Source of the DNA: Fimbriimonadales bacterium
GTDB lineage: Bacteria; Armatimonadota; Fimbriimonadia; Fimbriimonadales; GBS-DC
NCBI GenBank assembly: GCA_026003075.1
Contig: BPGO01000005.1
Coordinates: forward strand, 1-64,000
DNA: 64,000 bases
Reading direction: 5' to 3'
The number at the start of each line of letters is the position of its first letter. Within the stretch, counting starts at the first letter, position 1. A program made the translations under genes and the position numbers. Below the pieces are notes generated by a model that was given only the letters and a program-made list of their open reading frames with translations, had not been told where the DNA came from and ran no database searches. Shown here in pieces: positions 10,324-18,941 of this stretch.

Positions 10324-10421
10324 CGAGACCAATTGACATATCGGCGATTGGGTTCACAGATAGGGTGGTGAGGGTAGGGCGTGGGCTGCCTTTATGTTTC
10401 ATGGAGCTTAGTCTGAGCGGG

Positions 10422-10427
10422 TACAAT
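10422..10427 (+). promoter_or_regulatory. -10 box of aspS
   Basis: GGTACAAT ends 11 nt before the aspS ATG; no SD, so the 5' UTR would be only a few bases. Confidence 0.45.
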
Positions 10428-10438
10428 TCCCAACGCTT

Positions 10439-12223
10439 ATGACAGCACACTGGCAACGGACTCATCCCTGCGGTCTTCTGCGGACAGAACAGGTGGGGCA
10501 GACGGTGCGCCTGAACGGTTGGGTGCATCGAGTTCGCGATTTAGGAGGGTTAGTATTTATCGACCTGCGTGACCGCACAGGACTGGTTCAAGTCGTGTTC
10601 GATCCCGCGATTAGCGCTGAACTGGTGGAGCAAGCCAGCCAATTGCGCGTGGAGTACTGTATTGCGATTGAAGGCGCGGTGCGCCGCCGACGCCCCGGCG
10701 CCGAGAACCCCAAACTCGCCACGGGCGACATCGAGGTGTTCGCCCATGCGCTCCATGTGTTCAACCCCTCCAAAACCCCGCCCTTCCAACTGAATGAAGA
10801 GAATCTGGAGGTGGACGAGAGCCTCCGCCTGAAATATCGCTACTTAGACCTGCGTCGCCCCGCGATGTATCAACGTCTGGAACTGCGCCATCGCATCGTA
10901 AAATATATCCGCGATTTCCTCTCGGAACGGGGCTTTTTGGAAATCGAGACGCCTATCCTTATCAAAAGCACTCCCGAAGGCGCACGCGACTATTTGGTGC
11001 CGAGCCGTTTGTATCCCGGCAAGTTCTACGCACTGCCGCAATCGCCCCAGCAACTCAAGCAACTGCTGATGGTGGCGGGCGTGGAGCGCTACTTCCAAAT
11101 CGCGCGCTGCTTCCGCGATGAAGACCCGCGCGCCGACCGACAGCCCGAATTCACGCAACTCGACCTCGAAATGTCGTTCGTGACGCAGGACGACATTCTG
11201 AACCTCATCGAGGAACTCTACATCGGGATGATCGAAACCTGCACCGAGAAGCGTGTGCTGAAACCGTTCCCGCGCCTTACTTATGACGAGGCGATGGAGC
11301 GTTACGGTACCGACAAACCCGACCTGCGCTTCGGGCTGGAACTGCACAACCTGACCGAGCTGCTGCGCCACACCGAGTTTCAGGCATTTCGCAGCGTCAT
11401 CGAAGCGGGCGGGATAGTGAAAGCGATTTGCCTGCCCGGCTGCGCGCACTTTTCCCGCAAGCAGGTGGACGACCTCATCGAGTCGGCGAAACGCTTCGGG
11501 GCGAAGGGGTTGGCGACCATCGCCTTCACCTCCGAAGGGATACGCTCCCCCATCGCCAAGTTCCTTAGCGAATCGGAACTCGGTGCCATTCGGGAGCGCA
11601 CAGGCGCAAACACCGGCGACTTGGTCGCCATCGTCGCCGACAAACCCAAAATCGTGAACGAGTGCCTCAGCCGACTGCGCCATCGCATGGGGCAAGAACT
11701 GGGACTGGCAGATCCGAACCTGATGGCGTTCGCTTGGGTAGTCGACTTCCCGCTACTGGAGTGGGATGAAGAGGAGGGGCGTTGGAACCCCTCGCATCAC
11801 CCGTTCACCGCACCGCGCGAGGAAGATATTCCCCTGCTGGATACCGACCCTGCGAAAGTGCGCGCGAACTGCTACGACCTCGTGTGCAACGGCAACGAAC
11901 TCGCCAGCGGTAGTATCCGTATCCATCGGCGCGACCTGCAGGACAAAATCTTCAAACTACTGGGCTACTCCGACGCCGAAATCCAAGAGCGGTTCGGACA
12001 CTTACTGGAAGCGTTTGAATACGGCGCGCCCCCACACGGCGGAATCGCGCCCGGAATCGACCGACTGGTGATGCTCTTGGCAGGCGATGAGACCATCCGC
12101 AATGTAATCGCGTTCCCGAAAAACACCGCGATGGTGGATCTCATGTTCGGCGCGCCCTCACCGGTGAGCGAAGAGCAGCTGCGCGAACTTCATCTGCGAA
12201 TCGTGCTGGATGATGAGGCTTGA
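10439..12223 (+). CDS. aspS: Aspartate--tRNA ligase
   Basis: Class IIb synthetase of the bacterial type, 594 residues, full length. The N-terminal OB-fold anticodon-binding domain ([18 protein letters not shown]), motif 2 ([23 protein letters not shown]), the bacterial GAD insertion (about 290-420) and motif 3 ([29 protein letters not shown]) are all visible. It overlaps the start of ispE by 14 bases, so the two are translationally coupled. Whether it is discriminating (Asp only) or also charges tRNA-Asn cannot be decided here. Confidence 0.97.
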   Translation: MTAHWQRTHPCGLLRTEQVGQTVRLNGWVHRVRDLGGLVFIDLRDRTGLVQVVFDPAISAELVEQASQLRVEYCIAIEGAVRRRRPGAENPKLATGDIEVFAHALHVFNPSKTPPFQLNEENLEVDESLRLKYRYLDLRRPAMYQRLELRHRIVKYIRDFLSERGFLEIETPILIKSTPEGARDYLVPSRLYPGKFYALPQSPQQLKQLLMVAGVERYFQIARCFRDEDPRADRQPEFTQLDLEMSFVTQDDILNLIEELYIGMIETCTEKRVLKPFPRLTYDEAMERYGTDKPDLRFGLELHNLTELLRHTEFQAFRSVIEAGGIVKAICLPGCAHFSRKQVDDLIESAKRFGAKGLATIAFTSEGIRSPIAKFLSESELGAIRERTGANTGDLVAIVADKPKIVNECLSRLRHRMGQELGLADPNLMAFAWVVDFPLLEWDEEEGRWNPSHHPFTAPREEDIPLLDTDPAKVRANCYDLVCNGNELASGSIRIHRRDLQDKIFKLLGYSDAEIQERFGHLLEAFEYGAPPHGGIAPGIDRLVMLLAGDETIRNVIAFPKNTAMVDLMFGAPSPVSEEQLRELHLRIVLDDEA

Positions 12224-13262
12224 AGGGAACGCACCCGCAAAGATTAACCTGACCTTAGAGGCGCTGGGGCGTCGCGAAGATGGCTATCACGAGATTGCCA
12301 GTGTGATGCACACTCTAAGCCTGTGCGATACGCTGATCCTGCATCTGCCCGACGCGCCTGCGCTGGATGCAGCGCAAGGGCAGATATCGATAGGTGCGCA
12401 CCAACCCTATCCCCGCTCGGTGGAAGGAGAAACGAGCCATCACACGCTCCCACCCACGCCGTGGGAAGGGGGTGCGGATGCCACCATTCCTGCCGACTCG
12501 CGCAACCTTATCTGGAAGGCGGTGGAGGCATTCGTGAGGAATTGCCCCCATCTCCAGCACCTCTCTCACGCGGTGGGAGAGGGGAGCCACTACCTCTCCT
12601 CTCACGCGCCGTGCGAGCGGGGGACAGAGGATGAGGGCTGGCGTGCTACTCTGATTAAGCGTGTCCCTGCGCAGGCAGGCTTAGGCGGTGGCAGTAGCGA
12701 TGCCGCGACAACACTGAAACTCTTGGCAGCATGGGCGGCGCAGTGGGGCATCCCACTCCCCGACTTACACGCGCTCGCTGCGCATCTGGGCGCCGATGTG
12801 GCGTTCTTTCTCCAGGGCGCTTGTGCCCGCGCACGGGGCAAAGGCGAGATTCTGGAGCCCTTGCCCCCACTGCCCCCCTTCTGGTGGGTCATCGCCAAGC
12901 CGTATGGCGTTGGCGTCCCGACAGGATGGGCTTATGCGCAACTCAAGCGCAGCGCTCTGGAACCCGACGCCCGCGCGCCCCACAGCGAACGCCTTGTTGA
13001 TGCCTTGAAGCGTAGAGTCATTCAAACCCCACGCGCCCTCGCACCGCTGCTGCATAACGACTTCGATGAACCGATTCTGAACAACATTCCAGAGCTGCGT
13101 GACCTGCGCCAACGGATGGAACACGCAGGTGCCCTGAGAGTACTACTCTGTGGCAGCGGCGCCGCACAGGCAGCCCTGTGCGAATCGCAACCGCACGCCG
13201 AGAGCCTCGCGCACACCCTCACCCAGCAAGGCTACTGGGCAATAGCCACCCAAGCCGTTTGA
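12210..13262 (+). CDS. ispE: 4-diphosphocytidyl-2-C-methyl-D-erythritol kinase, with two in-frame palindromic insertions
   Basis: GHMP-family kinase of the non-mevalonate (MEP) isoprenoid pathway; phosphorylates CDP-ME on the 2-hydroxyl. N-terminal [21 protein letters not shown] and the ATP loop [17 protein letters not shown] are typical, so the enzyme should be active. At 350 residues it is 50-60 residues longer than usual. The extra length comes from two low-complexity stretches, about residues 69-95 and 113-144, rich in His, Pro, Glu and Gly. At the DNA level they carry the same CTCCCAC-n3-GTGGGAG palindromes found between genes in this window, so repeats have inserted in frame in two loops. 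It overlaps aspS by 14 bases. Confidence 0.93.
   Translation: MMRLEGNAPAKINLTLEALGRREDGYHEIASVMHTLSLCDTLILHLPDAPALDAAQGQISIGAHQPYPRSVEGETSHHTLPPTPWEGGADATIPADSRNLIWKAVEAFVRNCPHLQHLSHAVGEGSHYLSSHAPCERGTEDEGWRATLIKRVPAQAGLGGGSSDAATTLKLLAAWAAQWGIPLPDLHALAAHLGADVAFFLQGACARARGKGEILEPLPPLPPFWWVIAKPYGVGVPTGWAYAQLKRSALEPDARAPHSERLVDALKRRVIQTPRALAPLLHNDFDEPILNNIPELRDLRQRMEHAGALRVLLCGSGAAQAALCESQPHAESLAHTLTQQGYWAIATQAV
12446..12478. repeat. Palindromic repeat inside ispE (copy 1)
   Basis: Core CCCAC-GCC-GTGGG at 12453-12465 in a context (CTCCCACC...GGGAAGGGGG) like the intergenic copies. It encodes part of the first extra loop of IspE. Confidence 0.6.
12560..12582. repeat. Palindromic repeat inside ispE (copy 2)
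   Basis: CCTCTCTCAC-GCG-GTGGGAGAGG, 10 pairs with one G-T. A third, degenerate copy (CTCAC-GCGCC-GTGCGAGCGGGGG) follows at about 12601-12622. Together they encode the second extra loop of IspE. Confidence 0.65.
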
Positions 13263-13350
13263 ACGAACTCGACTACCTACCGTCTTTCAGCATGCCCCAT
13301 CCACACATGGGGAGGGCGAAAACCCTGCAAAGGGTGCGGGCTACCAACTC

Positions 13351-13375
13351 CCTCCTCCCACGCCGTGGAAGAAGG
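13351..13375. repeat. Palindromic repeat downstream of ispE
   Basis: CCTCCTCCCAC-GCC-GTGGAAGAAGGG, a degenerate member of the family. A separate small hairpin (CCCCAT-ccacac-ATGGGG, about 13294-13311) lies just before it. Either may end the aspS-ispE transcript. Confidence 0.5.
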
Positions 13376-13409
13376 GTTAGAGGTGAGGGCAAATCCCTGA
13401 AAACCATGC

Positions 13410-13415
13410 TATAAT
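13410..13415 (+). promoter_or_regulatory. -10 box of the dockerin-tailed secreted protein
   Basis: TATAAT with about 54 nt to the ATG; no clear -35 at the expected distance. Confidence 0.45.
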
Positions 13416-13469
13416 TGGTGTAGCCTGTTGTGGATTCGACAGGCAAATCTAACTCATAGGAGGTCTCAC

Positions 13470-14693
13470 ATGAAAGGCTCTACTTTACTGAGCGCGGTTG
13501 CGCTGACGACTGTGTTGGTCGTCGTTGCAGGCGCGCAGAAGCCCGTACCAAGCATCGGCATGAACGAAGTGGATGTGCGCACTGCTGTGATTCCGAAGCA
13601 TGCCCTGTCCGTTCAGAAGATCTATCCGCAGAACATCTTCTTCCCAGCAGGTTCAGCAGACCCGTATATCTATCTCGGCGCAAACTGGGGCTACCTTATC
13701 CCGACAGGTACAGGCGCTGGTGGTGTATCGCTGACTTACTTCAATCCCAATGATTTTGCGACGAATGAGTATGCAGACGACATTATTCTTGCTGGTGGAA
13801 GTACCTTCTTGCCTTTGGCGCACCCGAATTCCACCGCTTGCTTGAGCGAAGTCACGGTTGGCATCTATTTAGGCGCCGCATCGGTGGGCGATGTGACCTT
13901 GCGCATCCGTATCTACGGCTGGGATGGTTCGGTTGCAACAACGTCTCAATACCCAGACCCGCTGAATGTTACAGGTGATGCAAACCTGATTTGGGATTCG
14001 GGAACTACCCCCTTAAACTACGGACCCTTACAACCGGGAATTTACTTGCTGACAGTCCCGGTTCCGAATGTGCCCGTGTCGAAAGCGCTTTACATCTCCA
14101 CAATTTTGGGTGGAATGCCAACCACAGGTGGGCTAATTATAGCGCATGGACCTGGCAACGTATACCTGATGCCGTCGCGTGGCGATTTCCGTCGCAAGAA
14201 CCCTGCAGGACGTTTTGGTTTTATCACCGCACCACAAGGCAGTTTCCTCATCAATCTGCGTGGCAAGTACAACTTTGTGGGGCAGATTGACATGAGCGCG
14301 CTGAGCGTGCAGGCACAGCCGAAGGATCCTGCCTTACAGTGGTTCGATGGAGACAACGATGGCGTTGCAGAAGCCCTCCGCCGCAACCTTGTCGATGTGG
14401 AAGTGGTGAACGATTCAGGTGCGCAACCGTTCACTTCGCGCTTCACTACCTACCTCGATGAGAGCGGACGGTTCACCCTGCCTGTTTCTGGCGAGATCGC
14501 ATCGATCAAGGTGCGTCGCTGGGACAATGGGCTGGCAGTGGCATTTAGCCGCCCAGCAGATGGCTGGAGCACGGATGTATGCAACCCGACAACAGCATCT
14601 GCCACGATGACCTTCGGCGATGTGAACGGCGACGGGATTATCGACGACGCCGACTTGCTGGCAGTGCTGTTCGGCTTTGGTAGCAGCGAGTAG
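13470..14693 (+). CDS. Secreted protein with a C-terminal dockerin-like repeat
   Basis: 407 residues. The ATG at 13470 is chosen over an upstream GTG because TAGGAGGTC precedes it and it starts a clean signal peptide (MKGSTLLSAVALTTVLVVVAGA). The middle is a beta-rich domain of unknown family that resembles secreted proteins with structural or carbohydrate-related roles. The C-terminus, GDVNGDGIIDDADLLAVLF, is a single EF-hand-like calcium loop of the dockerin type I kind. Canonical dockerins need two such loops and a cohesin; only one is present and no cohesin gene is in the window, so this is more likely a surface-sorting or folding tag of this lineage. It has its own promoter and a hairpin terminator at 14712. 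Confidence 0.8.
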   Translation: MKGSTLLSAVALTTVLVVVAGAQKPVPSIGMNEVDVRTAVIPKHALSVQKIYPQNIFFPAGSADPYIYLGANWGYLIPTGTGAGGVSLTYFNPNDFATNEYADDIILAGGSTFLPLAHPNSTACLSEVTVGIYLGAASVGDVTLRIRIYGWDGSVATTSQYPDPLNVTGDANLIWDSGTTPLNYGPLQPGIYLLTVPVPNVPVSKALYISTILGGMPTTGGLIIAHGPGNVYLMPSRGDFRRKNPAGRFGFITAPQGSFLINLRGKYNFVGQIDMSALSVQAQPKDPALQWFDGDNDGVAEALRRNLVDVEVVNDSGAQPFTSRFTTYLDESGRFTLPVSGEIASIKVRRWDNGLAVAFSRPADGWSTDVCNPTTASATMTFGDVNGDGIIDDADLLAVLFGFGSSE

Positions 14694-14711
14694 TTTCCTC
14701 ATCCCCTATCT

Positions 14712-14736
14712 CCCTCTCCTACGCCGTGGGAGAGGG
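14712..14736. repeat. Palindromic repeat / bidirectional terminator
   Basis: CCCTCTCCTAC-GCC-GTGGGAGAGGG, 11 pairs with one G-T wobble, between two convergent genes. Family member; its position suits a shared terminator. Confidence 0.6.
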
Positions 14737-14744
14737 GGATTAAC

Positions 14745-15878
14745 CTACAGCCTATTCGCAGACGAACCGGCTTCAATTAGATACCAGCGTCCCTCCACAC
14801 GCTCAAAAGTGTAAGAGATATACACCACCCGCCGCACGCCCGTCGCCTCATCGAGATACTGATGTTCCCCACGCACGACGATTTGCGTCTCGCCGCGCTT
14901 GGTGATGCGGTCGAACCGAATCTGCTCGGTCTTCACCGCGCGGATGGCATCGCGGGTCATCTCGATATAGTCTTGCGCGGGCAGCGAATAGGAGTACTGC
15001 CCATCCAGATAAATCGCGATGTAGCTATTGGGGCGGATGTAGCGCTCAAGGAAGCTGGGGTCGCGTAGCATCCACGCGGCGCGGAGGTCGCTCAGCAGTT
15101 GCTGCCGATCGTCAGGCGGGCGACGCTCCAGATAGTACGGCGACTCCACATAGATGGGGACTTCCACCAGCACCGTATGAGGGCGGGGCGGCAAATAGGT
15201 CACGCGATACACCACCACAAACGGCGGGCAGGGGTCATAGTACCAGTACGGCGCATAGACCACCCGATACGGCTCAGGGTAGATATAGTAGTACCGATAA
15301 CCGAAGCGGAAGTTGCCCAAACGATAGTCGACATAGAAACCGCTGTAGGAGTAGCCGGGGTCAATCGGAACCAACACATAGCGGTCGCGCCAGCGGTGAG
15401 GGTTCAGCCCTTCGGTACGGCGCACCAGCGCGGGCAAGGTGGTATTCTCCAGCGGCACAGGGCGGTTCTGGATTTGTGCAGGTTGTTGCGGCGGGGTCAA
15501 CACCGGGCGCGCTTCAAACGGCACAGGACGCCCCTCCAGCGGCACACGCCCCGAATCTTGTTGGGGCTGCGGCGCATTAGAGGGGTTTCTATCGGATGCA
15601 CTGCCGCGTGGCTTCTTGCGGAGCGGGTTATCGTCCGATGGATTCGTCGGAGCATTTGCGGGTTGCTGCGGGCTGCCTGAATCCTTATTCTCTATTGGGC
15701 GCGGCTTGTTGCCTTTGTCGTCGCTGCGCGACGGACTCGGTTTATCTTCCGATTGGCGCGACGGCGCGGGCTTGTTGTCGTTCTTCTTGCCCTCCGTCTT
15801 GCGCACCAAGCCACCCAGCCCGTCATCGGCGAAGCTGAAACTGAACATCAAAACTCCAATTAGCCAGAAATAGCGCAT
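14745..15878 (-). CDS. Secreted protein with Pro/Asn/Lys-rich linker and NTF2-like C-terminus
   Basis: 377 residues. A signal peptide (first ~17 residues, ending FSFA) is followed by about 110 residues of low-complexity Pro/Asn/Lys/Ser/Asp sequence, then a Tyr/Pro-rich stretch (about 170-250, with YYYIYPEPYRVVYAPYWYY) and a C-terminal domain (about 262-375) that fits the NTF2/SnoaL-like fold (LSDLRAAWMLRDPSFLERYI ... GRWYLIEAG). The ATG has a good SD (AGAGGAGG). Likely periplasmic or surface-exposed; ligand and role unknown. It converges with the dockerin-tailed gene. Confidence 0.75.
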   Translation of the reverse strand: MRYFWLIGVLMFSFSFADDGLGGLVRKTEGKKNDNKPAPSRQSEDKPSPSRSDDKGNKPRPIENKDSGSPQQPANAPTNPSDDNPLRKKPRGSASDRNPSNAPQPQQDSGRVPLEGRPVPFEARPVLTPPQQPAQIQNRPVPLENTTLPALVRRTEGLNPHRWRDRYVLVPIDPGYSYSGFYVDYRLGNFRFGYRYYYIYPEPYRVVYAPYWYYDPCPPFVVVYRVTYLPPRPHTVLVEVPIYVESPYYLERRPPDDRQQLLSDLRAAWMLRDPSFLERYIRPNSYIAIYLDGQYSYSLPAQDYIEMTRDAIRAVKTEQIRFDRITKRGETQIVVRGEHQYLDEATGVRRVVYISYTFERVEGRWYLIEAGSSANRL

Positions 15879-15920
15879 GGTTGCCTCCTCTACGGTAATT
15901 TACCATGAAATTGCTATCTG

Positions 15921-16808
15921 TTAGACGAACAGCCCAGTTGCCTCGTTACAGCGATCGAGCTGCTCCGCGAGCCATTCCAGCGAGTCGGCAAGGCGCGGTC
16001 CGGGGCGACTGAAGTAGGCGTTGCCATCGGCGATGAAGAGATTGCCTTGGCGCACGGCGGGCAAGTCGCTCCAGCCTGGGAGTTGCTCCAGAGTCGGTAT
16101 ATCTTGCTGTGTGCGTTCGACGGTGAAACCGCAGCAGGCAATCACGATCGCCTCGGGCTGCCAGTCCAGCACCTCGCGCCACTCCATGCGTCGCGAGGGC
16201 TGCCCTGCTTTGCCGTGCCCGTCGATACCTCCCGCCAACTGCACCAGTTCAGGTGTCCAGTGTCCGCACGCGAACGGCGGGTCAATCCATTCCAGAAAAG
16301 TGACGCGCACAGGTGGGCGATGGTGGGTGCATCGATGTACGCGCTCGAGACGCGCCTGAAACTCCGCAATCAGCCGCTGTCCGCGTTCGGGCACGCCTGC
16401 CGCGTCGGCGACCTTCTGAAAAGTCTCCATCACCCCCTGAAGCGTCGTCGGCTCTAAGCTCAGCACGCGCGTTCGGGGGCTAAGCGTCGCCACCGCCTCC
16501 TGCACCGAGTTGAACGACACCGCACACACATCGCACAACGCCTGCGTGATCAACAAATCGGGTTCCAACGCGCGCAGCAAATCCAAGTTCAGCCCATAGA
16601 GGGTAGCGTGCGTCATCAGCGTCTCCGAGACCATGCGGTCGATCTCGTGGCTCGGCAAATCGGGTGGGATGAAGCGGTAGGTAATCACAGGAACCGACTC
16701 GGCTTCAGGCGGGTAGTCGCACTCGTGGCTGCGGGCGACCAACTGTTCCCCCAGCCCCAGCGCATACACAATCTCCGTCGCGCTGGGCAGCAATGACACG
16801 ATTCGCAT
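15921..16808 (-). CDS. Cobalamin/metal-chelate-binding protein (BtuF-like)
   Basis: 295 residues of the helical-backbone metal receptor family that binds vitamin B12 or siderophore-like ligands. MRIVSLLPSATEIVYALGLG, ARSHECDYPPEA and ITQALCDVCAVS are typical of the BtuF-like subgroup. There is no signal peptide and no permease or ATPase gene beside it, as is usual for stand-alone members annotated as cobalamin-binding proteins, so a transport role is not assured. A TATAAT box ends 6 nt before the ATG (leaderless); its promoter is back to back with that of tRNA-Gln. Confidence 0.82.
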   Translation of the reverse strand: MRIVSLLPSATEIVYALGLGEQLVARSHECDYPPEAESVPVITYRFIPPDLPSHEIDRMVSETLMTHATLYGLNLDLLRALEPDLLITQALCDVCAVSFNSVQEAVATLSPRTRVLSLEPTTLQGVMETFQKVADAAGVPERGQRLIAEFQARLERVHRCTHHRPPVRVTFLEWIDPPFACGHWTPELVQLAGGIDGHGKAGQPSRRMEWREVLDWQPEAIVIACCGFTVERTQQDIPTLEQLPGWSDLPAVRQGNLFIADGNAYFSRPGPRLADSLEWLAEQLDRCNEATGLFV

Positions 16809-16814
16809 AGCGCG

Positions 16815-16820
16815 ATTATA
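16815..16820 (-). promoter_or_regulatory. Leaderless-type -10 box of the BtuF-like gene
   Basis: Minus-strand GGTATAAT ends 6 nt before the ATG at 16808. Confidence 0.5.
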
Positions 16821-16824
16821 CCTC

Positions 16825-16852
16825 TTGAATTTCCCTGCGTATTGGGTATAAT
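16825..16852 (+). promoter_or_regulatory. Promoter of tRNA-Gln
   Basis: TTGAAT (16825-16830), 16-nt spacer, TATAAT (16847-16852), 8 nt before the tRNA 5' end. Confidence 0.65.
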
Positions 16853-16860
16853 ATAACTGT

Positions 16861-16934
16861 TGCCGGGTCGTCTAACGGCAGGACGCCAGACTCTGGATCT
16901 GGTAGTGGTGGTTCGAATCCACCCCCGGCAGCCA
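16861..16934 (+). tRNA. tRNA-Gln (anticodon CTG)
   Basis: The cloverleaf folds by eye: acceptor stem TGCCGGG (16861-16867) with CCCGGCA (16924-16930), D arm GTC...GAC, anticodon stem CCAGA/TCTGG with loop CT-CTG-GA (anticodon 16893-16895), T arm with GGTTCGAATCC. The discriminator G and an encoded CCA (16932-16934) follow. Reads CAG codons. Confidence 0.96.
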
Positions 16935-16955
16935 AACACCACAAAGGAGCCTCCG

Positions 16956-17615
16956 ATGAAACTCTTCGTGGACACAGGCAAGGTCGAGGAAGTGCGCAAA
17001 GCCGCTGAATGGGGCATCTTAGACGGCGTGACGACGAATCCCTCCCTCATCGCGCAAGCGGGACGCGGCTTCAAGGAGACCGTGCTGGAGATGTGCGCCA
17101 TCTTGCCGCACGGCTCCATCAGCGCAGAAGTCGTGGGTACCACCGTCGATGCGATTCTCCGTGAGGCGCGTGAAATCGCTTCCTGGTCGCCCAACATCGT
17201 GGTCAAAGTGCCGATGACCCCAGCAGGCATTGCCGCCACGCGCCGCCTCACGCAGGAGGGCATTCGCGTGAACATGACACTGGTGTTCTCCCCAGCACAG
17301 GCGCTGTTAGCAGCCAAAGCGGGCGCCAGCTATATCAGCGTGTTCGTCGGGCGCGTGGACGATGTCTCCAGCGAGGGCATGCGCACGATTGAGGACGCTG
17401 TGCTGATGGTGGAGAACTACGGCTTCGAGAGTGAAGTTCTGGTCGCCAGCATCCGCCACCCGATGCATGTGGTAGAATCGATTCGGCTCGGAGCGCACAT
17501 CGCCACGATGCCCTTCAAAGTCATGGAACAACTGTTCCACCACCCGCTCACCGAGATTGGCTTGCAACGGTTTCTGGACGACTGGAACAAGGCAGGACTG
17601 CGCATTTTTGAGTAG
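16956..17615 (+). CDS. fsa: Fructose-6-phosphate aldolase / transaldolase (TalC-like)
   Basis: 219 residues of the short transaldolase subfamily (FSA/TalC, about 220 residues). MKLFVDTGKVEEVRKAAEWG, GVTTNPSLIA and the Schiff-base lysine in IVVKVPMTPAG (Lys84) are clear, and NMTLVFSPAQALLAAKAGASYISVFVGR completes the barrel. It acts in the cytosol on fructose 6-phosphate (aldolase) or in the pentose-phosphate pathway (transaldolase); the subfamily members are not easily told apart. The ATG at 16956 has an AAAGGAG SD and follows tRNA-Gln by 21 nt, so the tRNA promoter may also feed this gene. Confidence 0.92.
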   Translation: MKLFVDTGKVEEVRKAAEWGILDGVTTNPSLIAQAGRGFKETVLEMCAILPHGSISAEVVGTTVDAILREAREIASWSPNIVVKVPMTPAGIAATRRLTQEGIRVNMTLVFSPAQALLAAKAGASYISVFVGRVDDVSSEGMRTIEDAVLMVENYGFESEVLVASIRHPMHVVESIRLGAHIATMPFKVMEQLFHHPLTEIGLQRFLDDWNKAGLRIFE

Positions 17616-17626
17616 TACTCACTATC

Positions 17627-17655
17627 GGAACCAAGTAGAATTAATCAGCGTCTAA
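17627..17655 (+). promoter_or_regulatory. ECF-sigma-type promoter of the sigma/anti-sigma/htrA operon
   Basis: -35 GGAACC (17627-17632), 16-nt spacer, -10 CGTCTAA (17649-17655). This is the GGAAC/CGTC-TCTAA layout of RpoE/SigW-class sigma factors and differs from the GGTAnnnT boxes elsewhere in the window, which suggests the encoded sigma factor drives its own operon. Confidence 0.65.
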
Positions 17656-17684
17656 ACACAACGAAGAAGGAGGGATGGGACGCT

Positions 17685-18338
17685 GTGGGGGGAACTTTAT
17701 CGCCTGCTCACTCGTATACCCCTGTGATGGAGACGGCGATGACCCACACGGCAGTCGCGTATCGAATGGAAGACCGTTTACAACGCGAGTTCGATGAGCT
17801 GGTATACCGACATTACCAGCAAGCGTACAATACTGCTTACCGCCTCACGGGGAACGCCGCCGACGCCGAAGACCTCGTTCAGGAAGCGTTTGTGCGTGCT
17901 TACCGATTCTTCGACCGCTACGACCGAAGCATGCCCTTCATGAACTGGTTCAGCCGCATCCTGACGAACCTCTACATCGACGAGTATCGTCGTCGGGGGC
18001 GTCTGCGCACCGTTTCCATCGACGAAACTTTCAGCGCGGAAGACGGCGAGGAGGGCACAACGCTCGACCTCCCCGACACACAGCCCAACCCGCTCGAACT
18101 CGCGCTGAACAACGAATATCTCGAAGCGATCCACGAGGGGCTGCAGCATTTGTCCCCGGAGTTCCGAGCCGCCGTCGTGTTAGCCGATATGGAGGGATAC
18201 TCCTACGAGGAGATTGCTGAAGCCATGCAGACCTCCATCGGTACCGTGCGCTCGCGCATCCATCGTGGACGCAAACAGTTGCGTGACTATATCAAGAAAC
18301 GCCATCCCAATCTCTTTGAGCGAGGTGACTTGAAATGA
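17685..18338 (+). CDS. ECF RNA polymerase sigma factor (RpoE/SigW-like)
   Basis: 217 residues. Region 2 (LVYRHYQQAYNTAYRLTGN ... AEDLVQEAFVRAYRFFDRYD) binds core polymerase and the -10; region 4 (LSPEFRAAVVLADMEGYSYEEIAEAM, then GTVRSRIHRGRKQLR) binds the -35. The GTG at 17685 is chosen because an AAGGAGGG SD lies 10 nt before it; ATG 17727 or 17739 are possible. The next gene, a zinc anti-sigma factor, overlaps by 4 bases (ATGA), and an htrA protease follows, so this is an envelope-stress sigma operon. An ECF-type promoter lies 30 nt upstream, implying autoregulation. Confidence 0.92.
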   Translation: MGGTLSPAHSYTPVMETAMTHTAVAYRMEDRLQREFDELVYRHYQQAYNTAYRLTGNAADAEDLVQEAFVRAYRFFDRYDRSMPFMNWFSRILTNLYIDEYRRRGRLRTVSIDETFSAEDGEEGTTLDLPDTQPNPLELALNNEYLEAIHEGLQHLSPEFRAAVVLADMEGYSYEEIAEAMQTSIGTVRSRIHRGRKQLRDYIKKRHPNLFERGDLK

Positions 18339-18931
18339 ATTGTCGTTATGTGCAGTCTCGCCTTTCTGCGTACTTAGATTTCGAACTATCGGGAGTGGAG
18401 CAGCAACTGATACGCAGTCATTTAGAACAGTGCATAGAGTGTTCCGAGGAGTTTGAGAGCTTACGCCGCACGAAAGAGTTACTGAGACAGATGCCCGTCG
18501 TTGCCTCACGATCGGGGCCAGAGCAAGTGCTGCTTCGGGTGCGCCAAGTGACGCCTCCACCGCGCCGGGCGGCTTGGATCGCTTGGCAGGTTCCGCGCTG
18601 GTGGCAGTTGGCGGGCGGTCTTGCACTCGCCACGGTGTTTATCTTCTGGAGCCAATCCGACAACGGAACAGCCCCCACGCAAGGAACCGAGCCACGCCCA
18701 ACAACTAACTTTACTGCCTCTTCTCCCCTTCTCAACCCGCTTGCTTCCCCAGAACTCTTCTCTTCGTATCGCCCCACTTCGCTCTTTTGGATAAGACGCT
18801 CTCCAAATCCCGTTACCGAACCTGTTCTGTTGCCCAGCGTCTCTTATACGGACCCGACGCTGGGGTATCAGCCCATCAGCGATTGGAGCGGGATCGTGGT
18901 AGAGCCCAAAATGATCGATTCAGCACGATAG
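18335..18931 (+). CDS. Zinc-finger (ZAS) transmembrane anti-sigma factor
   Basis: 198 residues. The N-terminal cytoplasmic part has the zinc anti-sigma signature H-x3-C-x2-C (His29, Cys33, Cys36 in SHLEQCIEC) plus Cys3. One transmembrane helix (WWQLAGGLALATVFIFW, about 88-105) is followed by a Pro/Ser/Thr-rich extracytoplasmic tail. It should hold the upstream ECF sigma factor inactive until stress triggers cleavage in or near the membrane. ATGA overlap with the sigma gene; htrA starts 10 nt downstream. Confidence 0.9.
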   Translation: MNCRYVQSRLSAYLDFELSGVEQQLIRSHLEQCIECSEEFESLRRTKELLRQMPVVASRSGPEQVLLRVRQVTPPPRRAAWIAWQVPRWWQLAGGLALATVFIFWSQSDNGTAPTQGTEPRPTTNFTASSPLLNPLASPELFSSYRPTSLFWIRRSPNPVTEPVLLPSVSYTDPTLGYQPISDWSGIVVEPKMIDSAR

Positions 18932-18941
18932 GAGGTCAACG

